The translations under genes were made by a program, and so were the position numbers. Below the pieces are notes generated by a model. The model saw only the letters and a list, made by a program, of their open reading frames with translations. It had not been told where the DNA came from and made no database searches. From contig JALJCQ010000009.1 in NCBI GenBank assembly GCA_023091665.1, positions 3,434,424 through 3,498,423 on the forward strand: a stretch of 64,000 bases of DNA, in the 5' to 3' direction. This stretch comes from Pythium myriotylum. Taxonomy: Eukaryota; Oomycota; Peronosporomycetes; Pythiales; Pythiaceae. Positions 40,901 through 53,160 of the stretch are shown in pieces (position 1 is the stretch's first letter; the number at the start of each line of letters is the position of its first letter).

Positions 40901-43900
40901 ATAAGGTTCTTCTCATTTAGCGGAACAATTGCTGCTTCGGTTGGGCATGTTGTCCCTTCTTGCATCACCGAGATTAAAGTCTTAGCCGCGCTGTTCAAAG
41001 AGTTCCCGAATACGTATATTCCCGGTTCTGAAAACGAGAACGCCAAGGCCGAGACAGCAGACGCATTTGACTTTATCTTGGCTGCCAACGCTCTGAATAC
41101 TCCATAGTCGAAGTTCGGGTTCGTATTTAGCATCGAGTCCTTGAGATAGATTGGGTAAGAGCCCTGAGTTGACAGATCAAAGCAGACACCGTCTCCAACT
41201 TGAAGGCAAATCATAGGATTGTTGACCAAAACTGCCCGAGCGGTGCTTACCAGTCGTCTCTGCCGGCGTTGAGAAGAAATTGCTGCAACGCTCTTGGGTA
41301 GATCAAACGACCCAGCGAATCCCGTGGAACTCAAAGATACAGTATGAAGTTGGCATTGACCTCCAGTTGGGCACGACACCTTCGAGATGATACCCGATGT
41401 GGATGCATCTGATAGCGGCTCGGTAGAGTCTGTCACAGGGTCGTACAGCTGCAGTGTCCCCGTCAACGGGTCAACACGTAGTTGCGTAGCTGAATCTCGA
41501 CATTTCTTGTCACAAACCATGTCGATGTCAGTCTGCTTATCACACTGACAAACACCAAGACTGCTGACGAGGGTCCCCGAGCTATTGCCACAGCTCTCCT
41601 CACAGGAAATATGGGAGGCAATCACACAACCACCGCTGTCCGATCGGATTTGGTTCGACCCACAGCGGTCATAAACGATTGGTTGGCAATCAACATCATC
41701 GTCTTCGTCGCTGCGAAGCACCATATCCTGATCATAAAACTCGTATCCTGGCTCACATATACAATATCCATCCGTCATCTGGAACGCTCGATGACTGCCT
41801 ATGCATGTGCAAGAAGTAGCACCAACTTCGGCGAACGCACTCTTGGAGCATGGTAAGCAGCTCGCCTGGCCAGCATTGCTCTGGTAAGAGTTCGCTGGAC
41901 AACGCCGGCAATCTGAAGCACTGGCCGCCTGAATATTCGGTTGATAGGAACCACTTGGGCAAGCGATCTCTCTTGAGCTCCCGGAGGGGCAGAAGTACCC
42001 TAAAGGGCACGGATAACCGTTATCTTGCTCTTTGGACTTCGGTCGACTTGATTTTGTGGCCTCAAGACAGACGTATCCTTCTAGACATATCTCACACTGT
42101 GTCCGATTTGGGTCAATGCCGTACGTGCCGGCAGGACAGGGTTCGCATGCATCCACGAGTTGACTACGAAGACCATTCAAAGGAGTCAAACGTCCTATAT
42201 ACCCAAGCGGGCACGCAAGAGGTTCAATCGATTCTTGGGGACAGTAGAATCCTCGATCGCAGGAAATTGGAAGCGCAGCACCCATAGGGCAATAGAACCC
42301 AGCTGGACACGTGACTGGAGCTGTCGTGTTGTATGGACAGTAAAAACCGCCTGGGCATTGAAGAGGCTCCCCGGAACCTACAGGACAGAACAGCCTGCTT
42401 GCACATACAGTCGGCTCGATAGCACTGACGTCGCAATACGATCCTCCAATGCACGGTACGCAATCATCAACAGATTTACCACCGCGGTCGCGTCGAAACC
42501 GACCTTTCGGACAGGAAGTTGGCACAATCGAAGCTTCTGGACAGTAGTGGCCAGGAGGACAGTCGAAGAGGTCCGTGAGGTCGATGATACCGGTGATATT
42601 ACAAAGCTTTCCTGGTAGACACGGCTTGCAGTCTTCGAGCTTTGCTTGGCCTTGTAGCGGGTTATAGCTACCAACAGGGCAAGCAACGGCACTTTGTGCT
42701 TGGGCACAGAAATGGCCGGCCGGACACTGAACCGTAAGCGCACCGTCCTCACAACTCATTCCAGCGGGGCAAGGACCACAATCGCTGACGCTGGACCCAT
42801 GGGTCTCGAGACGTGCAGTCGACTTAGGACAAGGGATTGGCTCGAGGATACCTTCTGGACAGTAGTGGCCAAGAGGACACGGACCACCGAAGTCGAAACC
42901 TCTGGACTTCGATACGATTGACGCTGTCACATTGAGCGATGGATTTGGCTCGAGGTTGTACAGTTTGCAGTAATAGCCTGCCGCGCATGATGCAGTGAGG
43001 GTTCCGCCCACGCAGTATTTTCCAGCGGCACATGGAGCACATTGATCAGCCGATTCGAGCGAAATCGAGTGTCCATAAGTCCCTGGTGGGCACAGTATTG
43101 GCTCAGTCGTGTTCTCTGGGCAGAAGAATCGCAGCGGACACGGAGCTGGAGTTGTCGAGTTCATGTCGCAATAACCACCAGCAGGGCAAGATGCACAGGC
43201 CGCTTGAGCTTCAAAACCGTTGAATGTTCCTTTTGCACAGCGATGTGGCACACTTGAGCCTCGTGGGCAGTAGTAACCGCGAGGACATACGCTTCCAGTT
43301 ACACCATCGACTGGATTCGAGACCCAAGCACCACCGACACAAACATATCCGCCACTGCACAAGTCCCCCGTCACACCGTCCGATGGCGTAGCTGATACTG
43401 CCCCACGGATGCAATAATGACCACCCCCGCAGTCACCAGTTGGGCGATCAGTGGGAGGCACGCCGGAACAGTATTTTCCGGGAGAGCACGGGGAGCACTC
43501 GGTCATACTAGCAAGCAGTCCGGTGCTACTAAACGAGCCTGCAGGGCACGGGTACTTGGTCGAAAAAGGCGTTTGAAATGGACAATAGTAGCCTGCCGGA
43601 CAAGGAGCTGGAGTAATTGTACTCGAACCGCAGTAGTAACGCTCTGGGCAGAGTTTGCACAGACCCAGTCCTTCTTCATCACTGAAACTTCCGGCAGGAC
43701 AAGGCTTTGGAGCAGAGCTACCAATCGGACACTCGAACCCTTTTGGGCATCGCTGGGTCGCTACTCGCTCACCACCCGTGCAGATGAATCCCGCCGGACA
43801 TTTCTCGTGTGGGGAAACGATTCCAGAAGTACTACATACGTAGCCCGGAGAGCACGGTGTGCACTGGCTCAACTCTTGGTTCTGTGAGTTCTCGGAATAT

Positions 43901-46900
43901 GTACCTGGCGGACAAGGAATGGGGTTGCTTGTCCCCGACGGACAATAATGACCAGGAGTGCATACGTCGCCGATGACGCCAAGAGAGTTGTTCTGGCCCG
44001 TTGGATTAGCTGTAAACGAGCCTTGCACACAGTAAAACCCAGCGTCGCACGGTAGCGCCTTGTCCGTGTTCGTTGAAGAGCAATAGTAGCCTGCGTCACA
44101 GACAATAGGGACCGCGGAGCCTTCTGGGCAGTTGGTTCCTGGTAAGCAAGGTCCACCTGTCGAGGTAGTCGTTGGTGGCGTGCTTGTCGCTGAACCACCG
44201 GAACAATAGAAGCCACTCTTGCAGTAACCGCTGGCTTTCACGGCCGCAAAACCTTCGATATACATACCACCAGGAGCTGGAGTACACTGCGACACATCTT
44301 GCAAGCCAGTGCGATTGCCATAGGTTCCTGGTAAGCAAGGATAGTCGGTTCCGCGCTTGGTGCCAACAGGACAAAAGTACCCTTGTGGACAAGGATTTGA
44401 CGTATATCCGGAACTACCGAGCGGACAAAAAAATCCTGCTGGACATGAAGTGCACACGACGGCACGCAAATCATCCGAATACGTTCCTTCGGGGCACGGT
44501 CTGGGAATTGCAGACCCTTGAGAGCAAAACGAGCCTTTCGGGCACGGACCTCCTGTACCATCTGCTGGACTACCAGACGGCTTTGGCGTGGAAACGTTTT
44601 GAGCGCAGAAGTAACCCTCGCTACAAAGACCAGAAGGCGCGTTCAACGCAGTGTCTCCACAGAACGATCCACCGGGACAAAGTGAGCATGAAGAAGCGTC
44701 CGTCCCCCCAGTTGATGCTCGGAAAGAGCCACGAGGGCACTGTATTGCGGCACCGGAGCCTGGAGGACAGTAGCTGCCAATTGGACAAACATATCCATAA
44801 GCAGAGGCAACAGGATTTGCAACTGGTGATCCACCAGAACAAACGAAACCTTCGAGACACATCCCACTCGGTTGTGTGAGGCCGAATGAATCACAGAAGA
44901 AACCAGGAGGACACGTTTTACACTGAAGAACTGCGACCAAGCCTTCCATATCTCCAAGTGTTCCTGGTGGGCATTTCACTGGAAGAGCTGTTGATTTTGG
45001 GCAGTAGCTTCCTTTCGGACAAACTGTTGGTCGGATTGTCGCAGATGCGCCGCAAAAATAACCGGCAGGACAGTCACTGCAATCTTTCTGCATACCGTAC
45101 GTGTTGAACTGGCCCGGGGGGCATGGTAAAGGTGCACTCGATCCGTTCCCACTGAAATAACCTGGTGGAGTCGGGACTTGAGTAGGCGTGCTGGCTCCGC
45201 CAGTGCAATAATACCCCGAAAAGCAATCTCCAGTCGGCAAAAAGAGCCCTGGGGTTTCGCAATACTTTCCCGGAGGACAGATGACACACTGTGCTTCGAT
45301 TTCGAGACCGGTGAAGTTGTTGTACGTTCCTGGCGGGCACAAAGTTGGGGCTGCTGATCCAAGTGGACAATATGCTCCGCGCGGACATTGTCCTCCGACG
45401 TTTCGATTGGTTACGCCGAACAAAGTCGTCTCGTAGTTCATTGGAGCTGAAGTGTACGAGCCAAGCGTACAGTAGTAGCCAGGGTCGCAAGGACCGCGCG
45501 GGACAGTAAGACCTGTCGAGTCGCAATACATTCCGGGTGGGCAAACGACACAATCATCGACTTGTCGAATGCCCGTTGCATTTGAGTACGTCCCAATGGG
45601 GCATGGTTCTGGTAACGAGACGCCCGTCCTGCAGTACGACCCAGTTGGACAAGGAGTTGGGAACGCAGATCCACGTGGACAGAATGATCCAGCAACACAA
45701 ACCGCGCAATCTTCCTCGCTTTGGCCTCCGGTGCGATTAAGGTAGTATCTCTCCGGGCACGGGATCTGTGTCCTCGATGTCGAACGCTTTGGGCAATAGA
45801 AACCTGGGTCACACTTCCCCGTCGGCTGTAATGCACCTTCGAGGCTATAGAAACCCGCTGGAGTAGGTATACAGTCGCTCACCTCGTCTAGTCCAGTAAG
45901 ATTACTGTATGTACCAGCCGGGCATATCATGGGTGCAGGCGTCGCCCTCGGGCAAAAATATCCACGTGGACAAGCGTCAATCTCCAGTGCAGGCTCGTGG
46001 TCGCAACCAGGTGGGCAGTATGTACCATTGTAGCAGGGTCCGAAAAGGGAGCCTGGTACTTGCCAACTCACGATATCAGTCCGCATTTTCTTATCACTCG
46101 TGGTCTGACTATTGCAGAAGAAGCCCGCTTCGCAAATCAAACAGCTCTTGGAACCCTTCGGCGAATAAAAACCCTTACCACAAGGAGTTGGAAAAATCGA
46201 CGCGTCTGTGCAGTAGTATCCTGCTGGGCATATCACGCAGTCAGGCCACGCGATGCCTGGCCCTACAGTCTTGGTATTGTTAAGGGATGAGTACGAGCCA
46301 GGCTTGCAAGCAATCGGTACGACAGACCCAGCAGGGCAGTAGTATCCTGGCGGACAGTCGTCACATTGACTTGGTTCAAAGAGCCAGGTTTTCGATGTGA
46401 ATGTGCCGCTGGGACACGGGAATTTGGTCGGAGATGGCGTACCAAGGGGACAATAATAGCCTGGGCTGCAAGGTCCGTCAATGAAAGATTTACCCCCGCT
46501 GCAGAACTTCCCGACTGGGCAAATATCGCACTCCGACGGGTCTGCGAGCGAAGTGCTTGAGCTCCAGGTACCGGGCGGACATGGAAACTGCTTGGCGTAG
46601 GCTGTACCGTTTGGACAGAAGTACCCGGAACCACAATCGAGCATCGTCTGAGCTTCGCCGCCTGTGCCTTGTGGACAAGCATGACGCAAGGGGCATATTG
46701 TGCAATCTTCTGCTCGAATGAGATCAACTCGTTCTGTGTACGTTCCTGCTGGGCAGGGGTTAGCACTCGATACCACAGTGCCACTCGGGCAATAATGCCC
46801 TTTGGAGCAGCGATCAGTGAACTCAAACTGGCCGACACGTGGGCAAGACCAACCAGGTGGGCAATCGAGACACTCAGGAACCTTTGCCGAGCCAGTGAAG

Positions 46901-49900
46901 GGATTGTACGTGCCTGCTGGACAAGGTGTTGGAGTACTACTTGCTTCTGGACAATAGGAGCCAACTTCGCAAGGTTTGCACTGGGAAGCAACAGTGAGGC
47001 CGGTGACAGGTCCACTGTAGGTTCCAGCTGGACATGGGTACTGATTAGCCGATATCGTACCTTCAAGGCAAAAGTAGCCCTGCGGACACACGACTGGATT
47101 AGCCGATCCCTGGACACAAAATGATCCCGATGGACACAGCATGCATGCATCAAAGCCGAACTTCCCGGGCAACGAATTGTAAGTTCCAGGTGGACATGGA
47201 TATTGAGAACTTCTTCTTGTTCCCGAAGGACAAATGTACCCCGGAGGGCAGATTTGCCTTGTGAGCTGAGTACTGCCCATTTCACAATAGTAGCCATCAG
47301 GGCATGGTGCGCATGCTTGATCAACGCTCTAAGGCAGACGTTCCAATCAGTTCTACGCTACAGAAATCATCACTATTAACACATTCTCACCTCTCCAGCG
47401 GTCACATTCCCGTAAGTTCCTGCAGGACACAGAAAGAATGTCGTCGGAGGATTGCAATAGCCTCCCATTGGACATGCATCTTCTGGGGGCGTTGGATTCG
47501 TTGAAGCAAGTCCACATTTGTATCCGGGCCGACACGCTTTGCAATTTGCGACGGCACCGCCGCTGTAATATCCAACCGGACACGGCTGCGGCAGCTGGTC
47601 GGACCTAGGGCATTCGTAGCCCGGATCACACGGTACACAGCTTGTCGATGCCTTCATGCTGTACGATCCAACGGTGCAGTTCTTGGGTAGCTCGTACGGT
47701 ACATCGCAGTAATATCCACGCGGGCATTCTGTGCAAGATGCGCTACCTTCAGGCGAGTACCAACCCAACGGGCACGGGACAAACGTAGCACCAGTTGTCG
47801 TTGGACACGAATATCCTGCTGGGCAGGGTGTGCACGAAGAGGCTGCACCAGCCGAAAAAGTGCCGTTGGTACATGGTATTCTCAGCGTCGATGTAGTATC
47901 GGGGCAGGCGTAGCCAGCAGCACAGGGAGTACAAACCATCGACCCTCCAGTGCTGAACGTACCAGCGGTGCATTGAACCGGCATCGCAGTGCCAATGGGA
48001 CACGCATAACCGGCAGGACAGGTAACACAAGCGGAGTAGTTACCATTACTAACTTCACCGGCTCCGCACGCAACAGGCAGACCAGGAGGTGTGCACGTGT
48101 GGCCGAACGGGCAAACTGAGCAACTCGTCGCTCCAGGTAGACTGAAGCTTCCTTGCCCACATTTTATGGGAGGTAGCGTGGTATCTGGACAATAGTAGCC
48201 TTGGGCACATAGATGACACTGAGCATCGCCTCCAAGAGAAAAAGTACCTTCTGGACACTTCACCGATGTGAGGTTGGTAGTTGAACATGAGTAGCCGGCA
48301 GGACATACAGCACACGGCCTCGAACCAGCCTCGACGGAGAAAGTCGCATTCGGGCAAATGGCCGGAAGGGAAGTACCACCAGCACAATATGCACCAGCAG
48401 GACAACTATCGCAGTGTCCGCGGAATGTGTCATTGTTGAATGTCCCTGGAGGGCACGGCCGGCACATTCCTTGGCCCAACACGGCAAATGTCCCGGATGG
48501 GCAGGGTTCGAATAGATCATCCTTTTGAGTGCACGATGCACCACTCGGGCAAGGAAAGCACGTGGTTGATCCAACCGCATTCGTGTACGTTCCGGTCGGG
48601 CACTCAACACAAACGTCACTAGTGACTGCGAAAGTCGTACTAGAATATTTCCCAGCTGAGCATGGCACCGGCGTCGAGCACTCCCCCGGGCAGAAGTGGC
48701 CTAAGGGGCAGGCGACGCACTGAGCTACACCTGTTGATGCGTTTGCGAGGGAAAACCATCCTGGCCGGCAAGGCTCTGGGCAAGACACCAACTGCAACGG
48801 TTCGTAATAAACTTGAACTGTGGGTTGAGGGACAACAGTCATGAACATAGAGTCGTTGGAGCTGATTCGGTGCTGGAGGGTTGTCCGTGCTGCATTCAAT
48901 GATGACGGATGCGCTCGAGCCGCCACGTGCACTAATCGCGAGAGATTCCATGAGCTGGGAGTGAAAAGAACGGCACTAGGCGAGACGTCGAGGAACAAGG
49001 ACGGAGAATCAATCGTAACCACAACGTCGCTGGAAGGTCGAGAGAGAAGGACGACCTCGTATGAGTCGTTGCGTATCTGCTCAGCGACTGCAACATAACG
49101 AGTGGAGAGGTGCACAAGAGGTAGATCGTTGTCCTGGACATTCACAATCACGCGATCAACCGGACTGTATGAAGGCTCAGCCAAGGCTTCGCCGAGTGAG
49201 TGTGAGAGAATATAGCGGGCAGAACTGGGCAACGCGATCTCGTCTTCGACTGCACGCACATTGATATTGGCGGGAACGCTCCAGTTCGACAAATCAAATT
49301 TCACAAGGGACGGTTCAATCACAAGGCTCGATGCTGTCGAGAGAGATGGCAATAGGCTTGGCGTAATGGCAATGGAAACCCCGCTTGAATGCTCTGGTGG
49401 AGCACTAAGAGAAATTGTGTAGCGGTCTACGCCCCCAGCTTCCTGGACGTAAAGGCTCTGCTTGCTTAGTGTCACTGACGCGCGCTGGAGAAAGTAGTCA
49501 GTCACGTCGGTGGTCGCTTGATCAATGAGGTTGTCGTTGCTATCCGCTGTTTCGATTCGCACTGCTCGACCGATCGGTCCTTCTACCAGTGGATGCCGCA
49601 GTCCCGACAATGTCACCACGACAGATTGTGCAGAGAGGATACCACCGGGATTCGTCGCGTTGGCGATCCACGCGAGTCGCAGAGCCGTTCCAACAACCAA
49701 TATCTCAAGCTGGCCACCAACCCCATCAGCGCTCGCGATGGAGACCTTACTCAGCAGAGCTGGCGATGCGTACAACTGCGGAAGGTGAACGAAGAGCGAT
49801 CCATCGACGGGGACAGGATGTGCCGGCGTGAATGCGAGCGACAGCAATGACTCGCGACCGCTGATGAGATTCGTAAAGTTCACCGCCGTGTTCCACAGCC

Positions 49901-50366
49901 GCCCAGGCGTGATCAGCACCGCCGGCAGCGCGGCCGATTCGACTGCTGCATGCGTCGCGTTGCCGCGGGTGATCGAGCCGAGAAGGAACGCGCCTGCGAC
50001 GGGCGGCGCCGTGAGTCCCGTGAGCCGGAAGGTGATGCTGCCGGTGGGAGTCGCCGCGGTGCCGTCGCCCAGGCGCGCGACCGCGAGCGAGTGGTTCACG
50101 TTCGTGACCTCGAAGGAGCCGTCGACGTCTGCCGCGAGAAGCGCCGTGTCGATGGTCGCGGCCGCGGAGACGCCGAGCTCGGGCGCGAGCGCGAAGGCGA
50201 CGACGGCGTCGGCGGGCAGCGTGGCGCCGTCGAGCGCGAGCGCCACGCGCAGCTCCGTGGGCGCGGCGACCGAGGCGTTGGAGAGCGCGGCCGAGAGCAC
50301 GCGGAGCGCGCGCGCGGCGTCGAGCGACGCGGCGGCCACGGCGCCGAGCAGCGCGAGCAGTCGCAT
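31963..50366 (-). CDS. Giant cysteine-rich (GCC2/GCC3-like) transmembrane coiled-coil protein, 6,113 aa
   Basis: Two exons, 50366-47391 and 47328-31963, flank a 62-nt intron (GTGAGA...CTTAG); both boundaries are phase 0 and join ...NVTAGE to SVDQACAPCP. Residues 1-20 (MRLLALLGAVAAASLDAARA) are a signal peptide. About 294-510 hold two Calx-beta-like beta domains (QDND and FTPSSWN-type motifs). From about 525 to 2850 run some 40-50 Cys-rich modules of the form C.PG.YC..G....CP.GTYS, like GCC2/GCC3 or ephrin-receptor-like repeats. A beta-rich juxtamembrane part follows, then one transmembrane helix at about 3150-3175 (GLIIGLLGGLVGMVVVVIAG). The remaining ~2,900 residues are mostly Glu/Arg/Ala-rich coiled coil with a three-fold repeat (about 3675-4950) and a smaller folded-looking end. 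Probably a surface or flagellar-membrane scaffold; role unknown. Confidence 0.88.
35462..39279 (-). repeat. 1,344-bp in-frame near-perfect tandem repeat (2.84 copies)
   Basis: Copies start at 35462, 36806 and 38150, exactly 1,344 bp (448 codons) apart; the third stops at 39279. Comparison by eye shows only a few base changes (36693 versus 38037, giving Ser/Gly; and two near 39240 and 39268). The repeat lies wholly inside the coiled-coil coding exon of the giant gene, so copy number can change without breaking the frame. Confidence 0.93.
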
Positions 50367-50563
50367 GGGGGCTGCATGTGGCTCTTGGGGCAGGCGAGGT
50401 GGCGGGGTGGAGGGGGGCGAGGGTACTGCAATAGGTGAATGCGGCCGAAAGAGGCTAAAAAAGTGGACTTGGTTATTAGGTAAGGGGTTGGAGGCAATTC
50501 GATACTTGCCAGAGGTGGATAAGGAGCATCCGAAGTACACACCACCAGGTCCCAGATTCCCGC
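50367..50563. promoter_or_regulatory. Upstream region of the giant gene
   Basis: Contains the presumed promoter and leader of the gene starting at 50366. The reading frame stays open to 50600, but the first sensible start is the ATG that begins the signal peptide. Confidence 0.4.
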
Positions 50564-50909
50564 GTGGGCTTTCCGCGGCGAAAAGCCAACCGCCTCGCAC
50601 TCGACTACTTGGGCAACCCGAATAAAGGGCACGAACAGGTTTTCGCTCTCGGCATCGACAGTCTCTTCTCGGACAACTGCAAGACGTCCGTGCTCGCGCG
50701 AGACGCGTTCGTCATGCTGAAGACGGACAAGTGCGGCAGCTCGTCGGCTGCGGGCAACAGTTCGAGCTCGACTCCCAGCGCTGTCGTCTTCTGCTGTTGT
50801 CGCATTACAGGCTACGCTCGGTGCTGCAGTGGCTGCTGCAGTGGCCTTCGTCGCGAGCAGCTACGTAGTAGCATGTGCGACTCCATTTTGGTTAAATGTA
50901 AATGGCTAG
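50564..50909 (+). pseudogene. Fragment of a GPI-anchored, possibly elicitin-like protein gene, frameshifted
   Basis: In one frame, residues read SLFSDNCKTSVLARDAFVM, then KTDKCGSSSAAGNSSSS, like the last two Cys of a small secreted domain followed by a Ser-rich stalk. Beyond about 50780 that frame gives implausible Cys-rich sequence. The next frame (from 50784) instead reads SSSAVVALQATLGAAVAAAV and ends after a hydrophobic stretch at the stop 50907-50909, as expected for a GPI-anchor signal. The simplest reading is a one-base frameshift in a 3' gene fragment whose 5' part is missing. No signal peptide was found upstream. The elicitin assignment is weak. Confidence 0.38.
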
Positions 50910-50965
50910 ACGATTTCTATTGAACGTGCTGCGATTCCTATTGAATTCGACGCATGGGACGCTAC

Positions 50966-51975
50966 TCAATTTTCAGTAAGTTGCTCGGAGCAGTACACCG
51001 CACCGCATCCCGAATGATCGGAGAGACTGAATCTGGCCGGTTGTTTCGTCGGCGGCGGCGCCGGCACGAAGGACTTCGTGGCCACGAGCGCAGCGAGTGT
51101 GATGATGATGATGATGATCGCTGCGACCATGCGCCTCATGCCCAACCCATCGTGCGGATCGGGGAAAGCTGTCTCGATTAAGCGGATGTCCTCGCTGTCA
51201 ACATCGCTCAGTTTGTCGAAACCATCGTCGATGCCGTCATCGACACTGACGTCGCTGTCGGCATTGAACTCGACCACGGCGCCATCCAGGCTGGATCTTC
51301 CTGTAGTACCTGGGTCTACTGAAGTGAGCGCCACTGCTTTGTTGAAGATGACAGATCGTACCGATATCATCCGGATCATATTGAACTGTAGGCTCTAGCA
51401 CAGCGCCATCTGGGCTGGATTCTGCTGTGGTATCTGGGTCTTGTGAAGTGAGCGTCATTGGCATGTTGAAGATAACAGATCATACCAATTTCGTCCGGAT
51501 CGTCTGGAACTGTAGCCTCTCTGCATTTAGGCCGCATGGCGACCTCTCTGAGAAGCCTGTGCATCTCTCGGCTGTGTCGAAGCCGACGGTGCTCGCTGCG
51601 GCATTTCTGGTTGTGGTGGAATTTCGCGACAACGCGCCACTCTTCGTACTCGTTGCGGACTGCGCGACCCGACACCACGAGACCTTTGCACGCTTTCTCA
51701 CCACACATCATGCGAGAGCTTTCAAGGTCCATCCCGAGCTCTCGCATGATGGCTTGGACGTCTCTTGGCTTGAATGTTTTGGTTGAAGACGCTTTGTTTT
51801 TAAGTTGCTTGGTTTTGGTGTGGCGGATGACGTCCGGATGCGCCGTACGCCACGCGAAGAACGCCTCCCACGTGGGCAACTCGCCTGGAGATGGCTCGTG
51901 GGCTCTCGAGTCGCGTGGCGTGGCGCCCTGCGGGTGTACTGTCGCGCGGGTCGTGGGGCTTGAGGCTATCGCCAT
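50966..51975 (-). CDS. Predicted tail-anchored membrane protein of unknown function (3 exons)
   Basis: Exons 51975-51486, 51439-51362 and 51315-50966, with two 46-nt phase-1 introns (GTATGA...ACAAG and GTACGA...AGTAG), give 305 residues. Without splicing, the frame stops soon after the first intron. The N-terminal part has WEAFFAWRTAHPDVIRHTK, a basic region and Cys/His positions (CGEKACKG, then HHNQKC) that could bind zinc. An acidic Asp-rich segment (SDVSVDDGIDDGFDKLSDVD) precedes a C-terminal hydrophobic helix (MVAAIIIIIITLAALVA) near residue 260 and a 30-residue tail. The middle exon and the start of the last exon are duplicates of each other. The ATG at 51975 is in a good context (CGACCATGG); an ATG at 52125 would add 50 residues. 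Family not recognised. Confidence 0.72.
51290..51505 (-). repeat. 124-bp duplicated exon-intron unit
   Basis: The segment spanning the end of one exon, a 46-nt intron and the start of the next is repeated with a 124-bp period (introns at 51485-51440 and 51361-51316). Both copies keep donor, acceptor and phase. The encoded units begin DPDTTAESSPDGAV and DPGTTGRSSLDGAV. Confidence 0.8.
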
Positions 51976-53160
51976 GGTCGGTGCGAGCGATGAAGTGTAT
52001 CCATGTTGCCCTTCCCGGGAAATAAGATGAGCAGAGATTCTCAGAATTTGATAAACAGCATGTCTATTGTGGAATTTCGAGTATTTGGTGTCGCCTGCTG
52101 GAAACTGGGTTTGGAATGATAACATGGCCGTGCATTCGCACGGGAAGCTCTGGATATTGGGATCAGCCTCGAGTATCGAATTCTGCAGTGTGATGAAGTA
52201 TGCTACACTGTAGCAAAGTTGGACGGTGTTGGCGTTTTACAATCTCACATGTCCAGTACACCACGTGTGAGGCACCGTGGTTGATGTGAGAACGACTTCG
52301 GCTCAAGCGCATTCAGAGATAAAACTCAAAACTCGATTCAGTGATGTATTCGACAGGCGAGTTGACGCCCGAAACGCAGCATCCGAAGTCGCCATCGCCG
52401 AAGCGTCCAGGGTCGCGCGTTACCAGCGAATTACGTCCAAGGCGCTAAGTGGGTAGGGTACGAAAAAGCAGCGGCTTGCGTAGGATCCAGCCGCTGCAAG
52501 GCTTGTTGATGCTGCGGCAGCGCCGGCCGCTACGCCGTCCATCGCGTGCTCACAGACCATTTCCTAGTTTCTCCAAAACGCTGTCAAGACCTATTCTAAT
52601 TGTTCTGACCGAGTTGAACGCTACGCCCCAACGAGAACAAAGTCCCAACTCAGAAACGCTGTTGTTCGATGTCTTGCGTCGCGCGGTTTACCCGAAAGTT
52701 GTGTTCACATTTGGAGTCTATTGGGTTACAACTGTGTGAACGCCTATAGCTTTGAATACGGTTTACCCGAAAGTGAGAGATGAGTAATCACAGGCGGCGT
52801 CATGTCGGACCAATTGTTCTCGTCCGCTTTGCCACGCCGAGCAGCAGGCGGCTCCGACAGACGGCTTGGTTGGAGGGAGGTAAAACTGAATTGTTATATA
52901 TTGGACTACCCCTTGCGGTTGCCTCACTGGCTGCATCTGATGCAAATGGCCGTGTCTCTAGGTACCTAACTGGCTTCTCATTTCTAGCCTTCAACAACGG
53001 GGCATCAACCACAAAGTTGTGGGATCAGACCACAACTTCGGCTTCATGAGTTCAAACCCCAATTTAGTGTGAGTATACCACTGCTTGGTGGTTAGACACC
53101 TTGCCGATCACTTCCCCCTCCCTTCTCGGCGGCGATTATGATTTTCGTGCTCATCACCTT
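51976..53160. other. Intergenic region before the satellite
   Basis: cggtttacccgaaagt occurs twice (52684-52699 and 52759-52774), and a 9-bp-stem hairpin lies at 53014-53038. A ttcaaacccc motif near 53050 recalls a tRNA B box, but no tRNA fold could be built. Open frames such as 52449-52739 are unrecognised. Degraded mobile-element sequence is possible but unproven. Confidence 0.45.
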
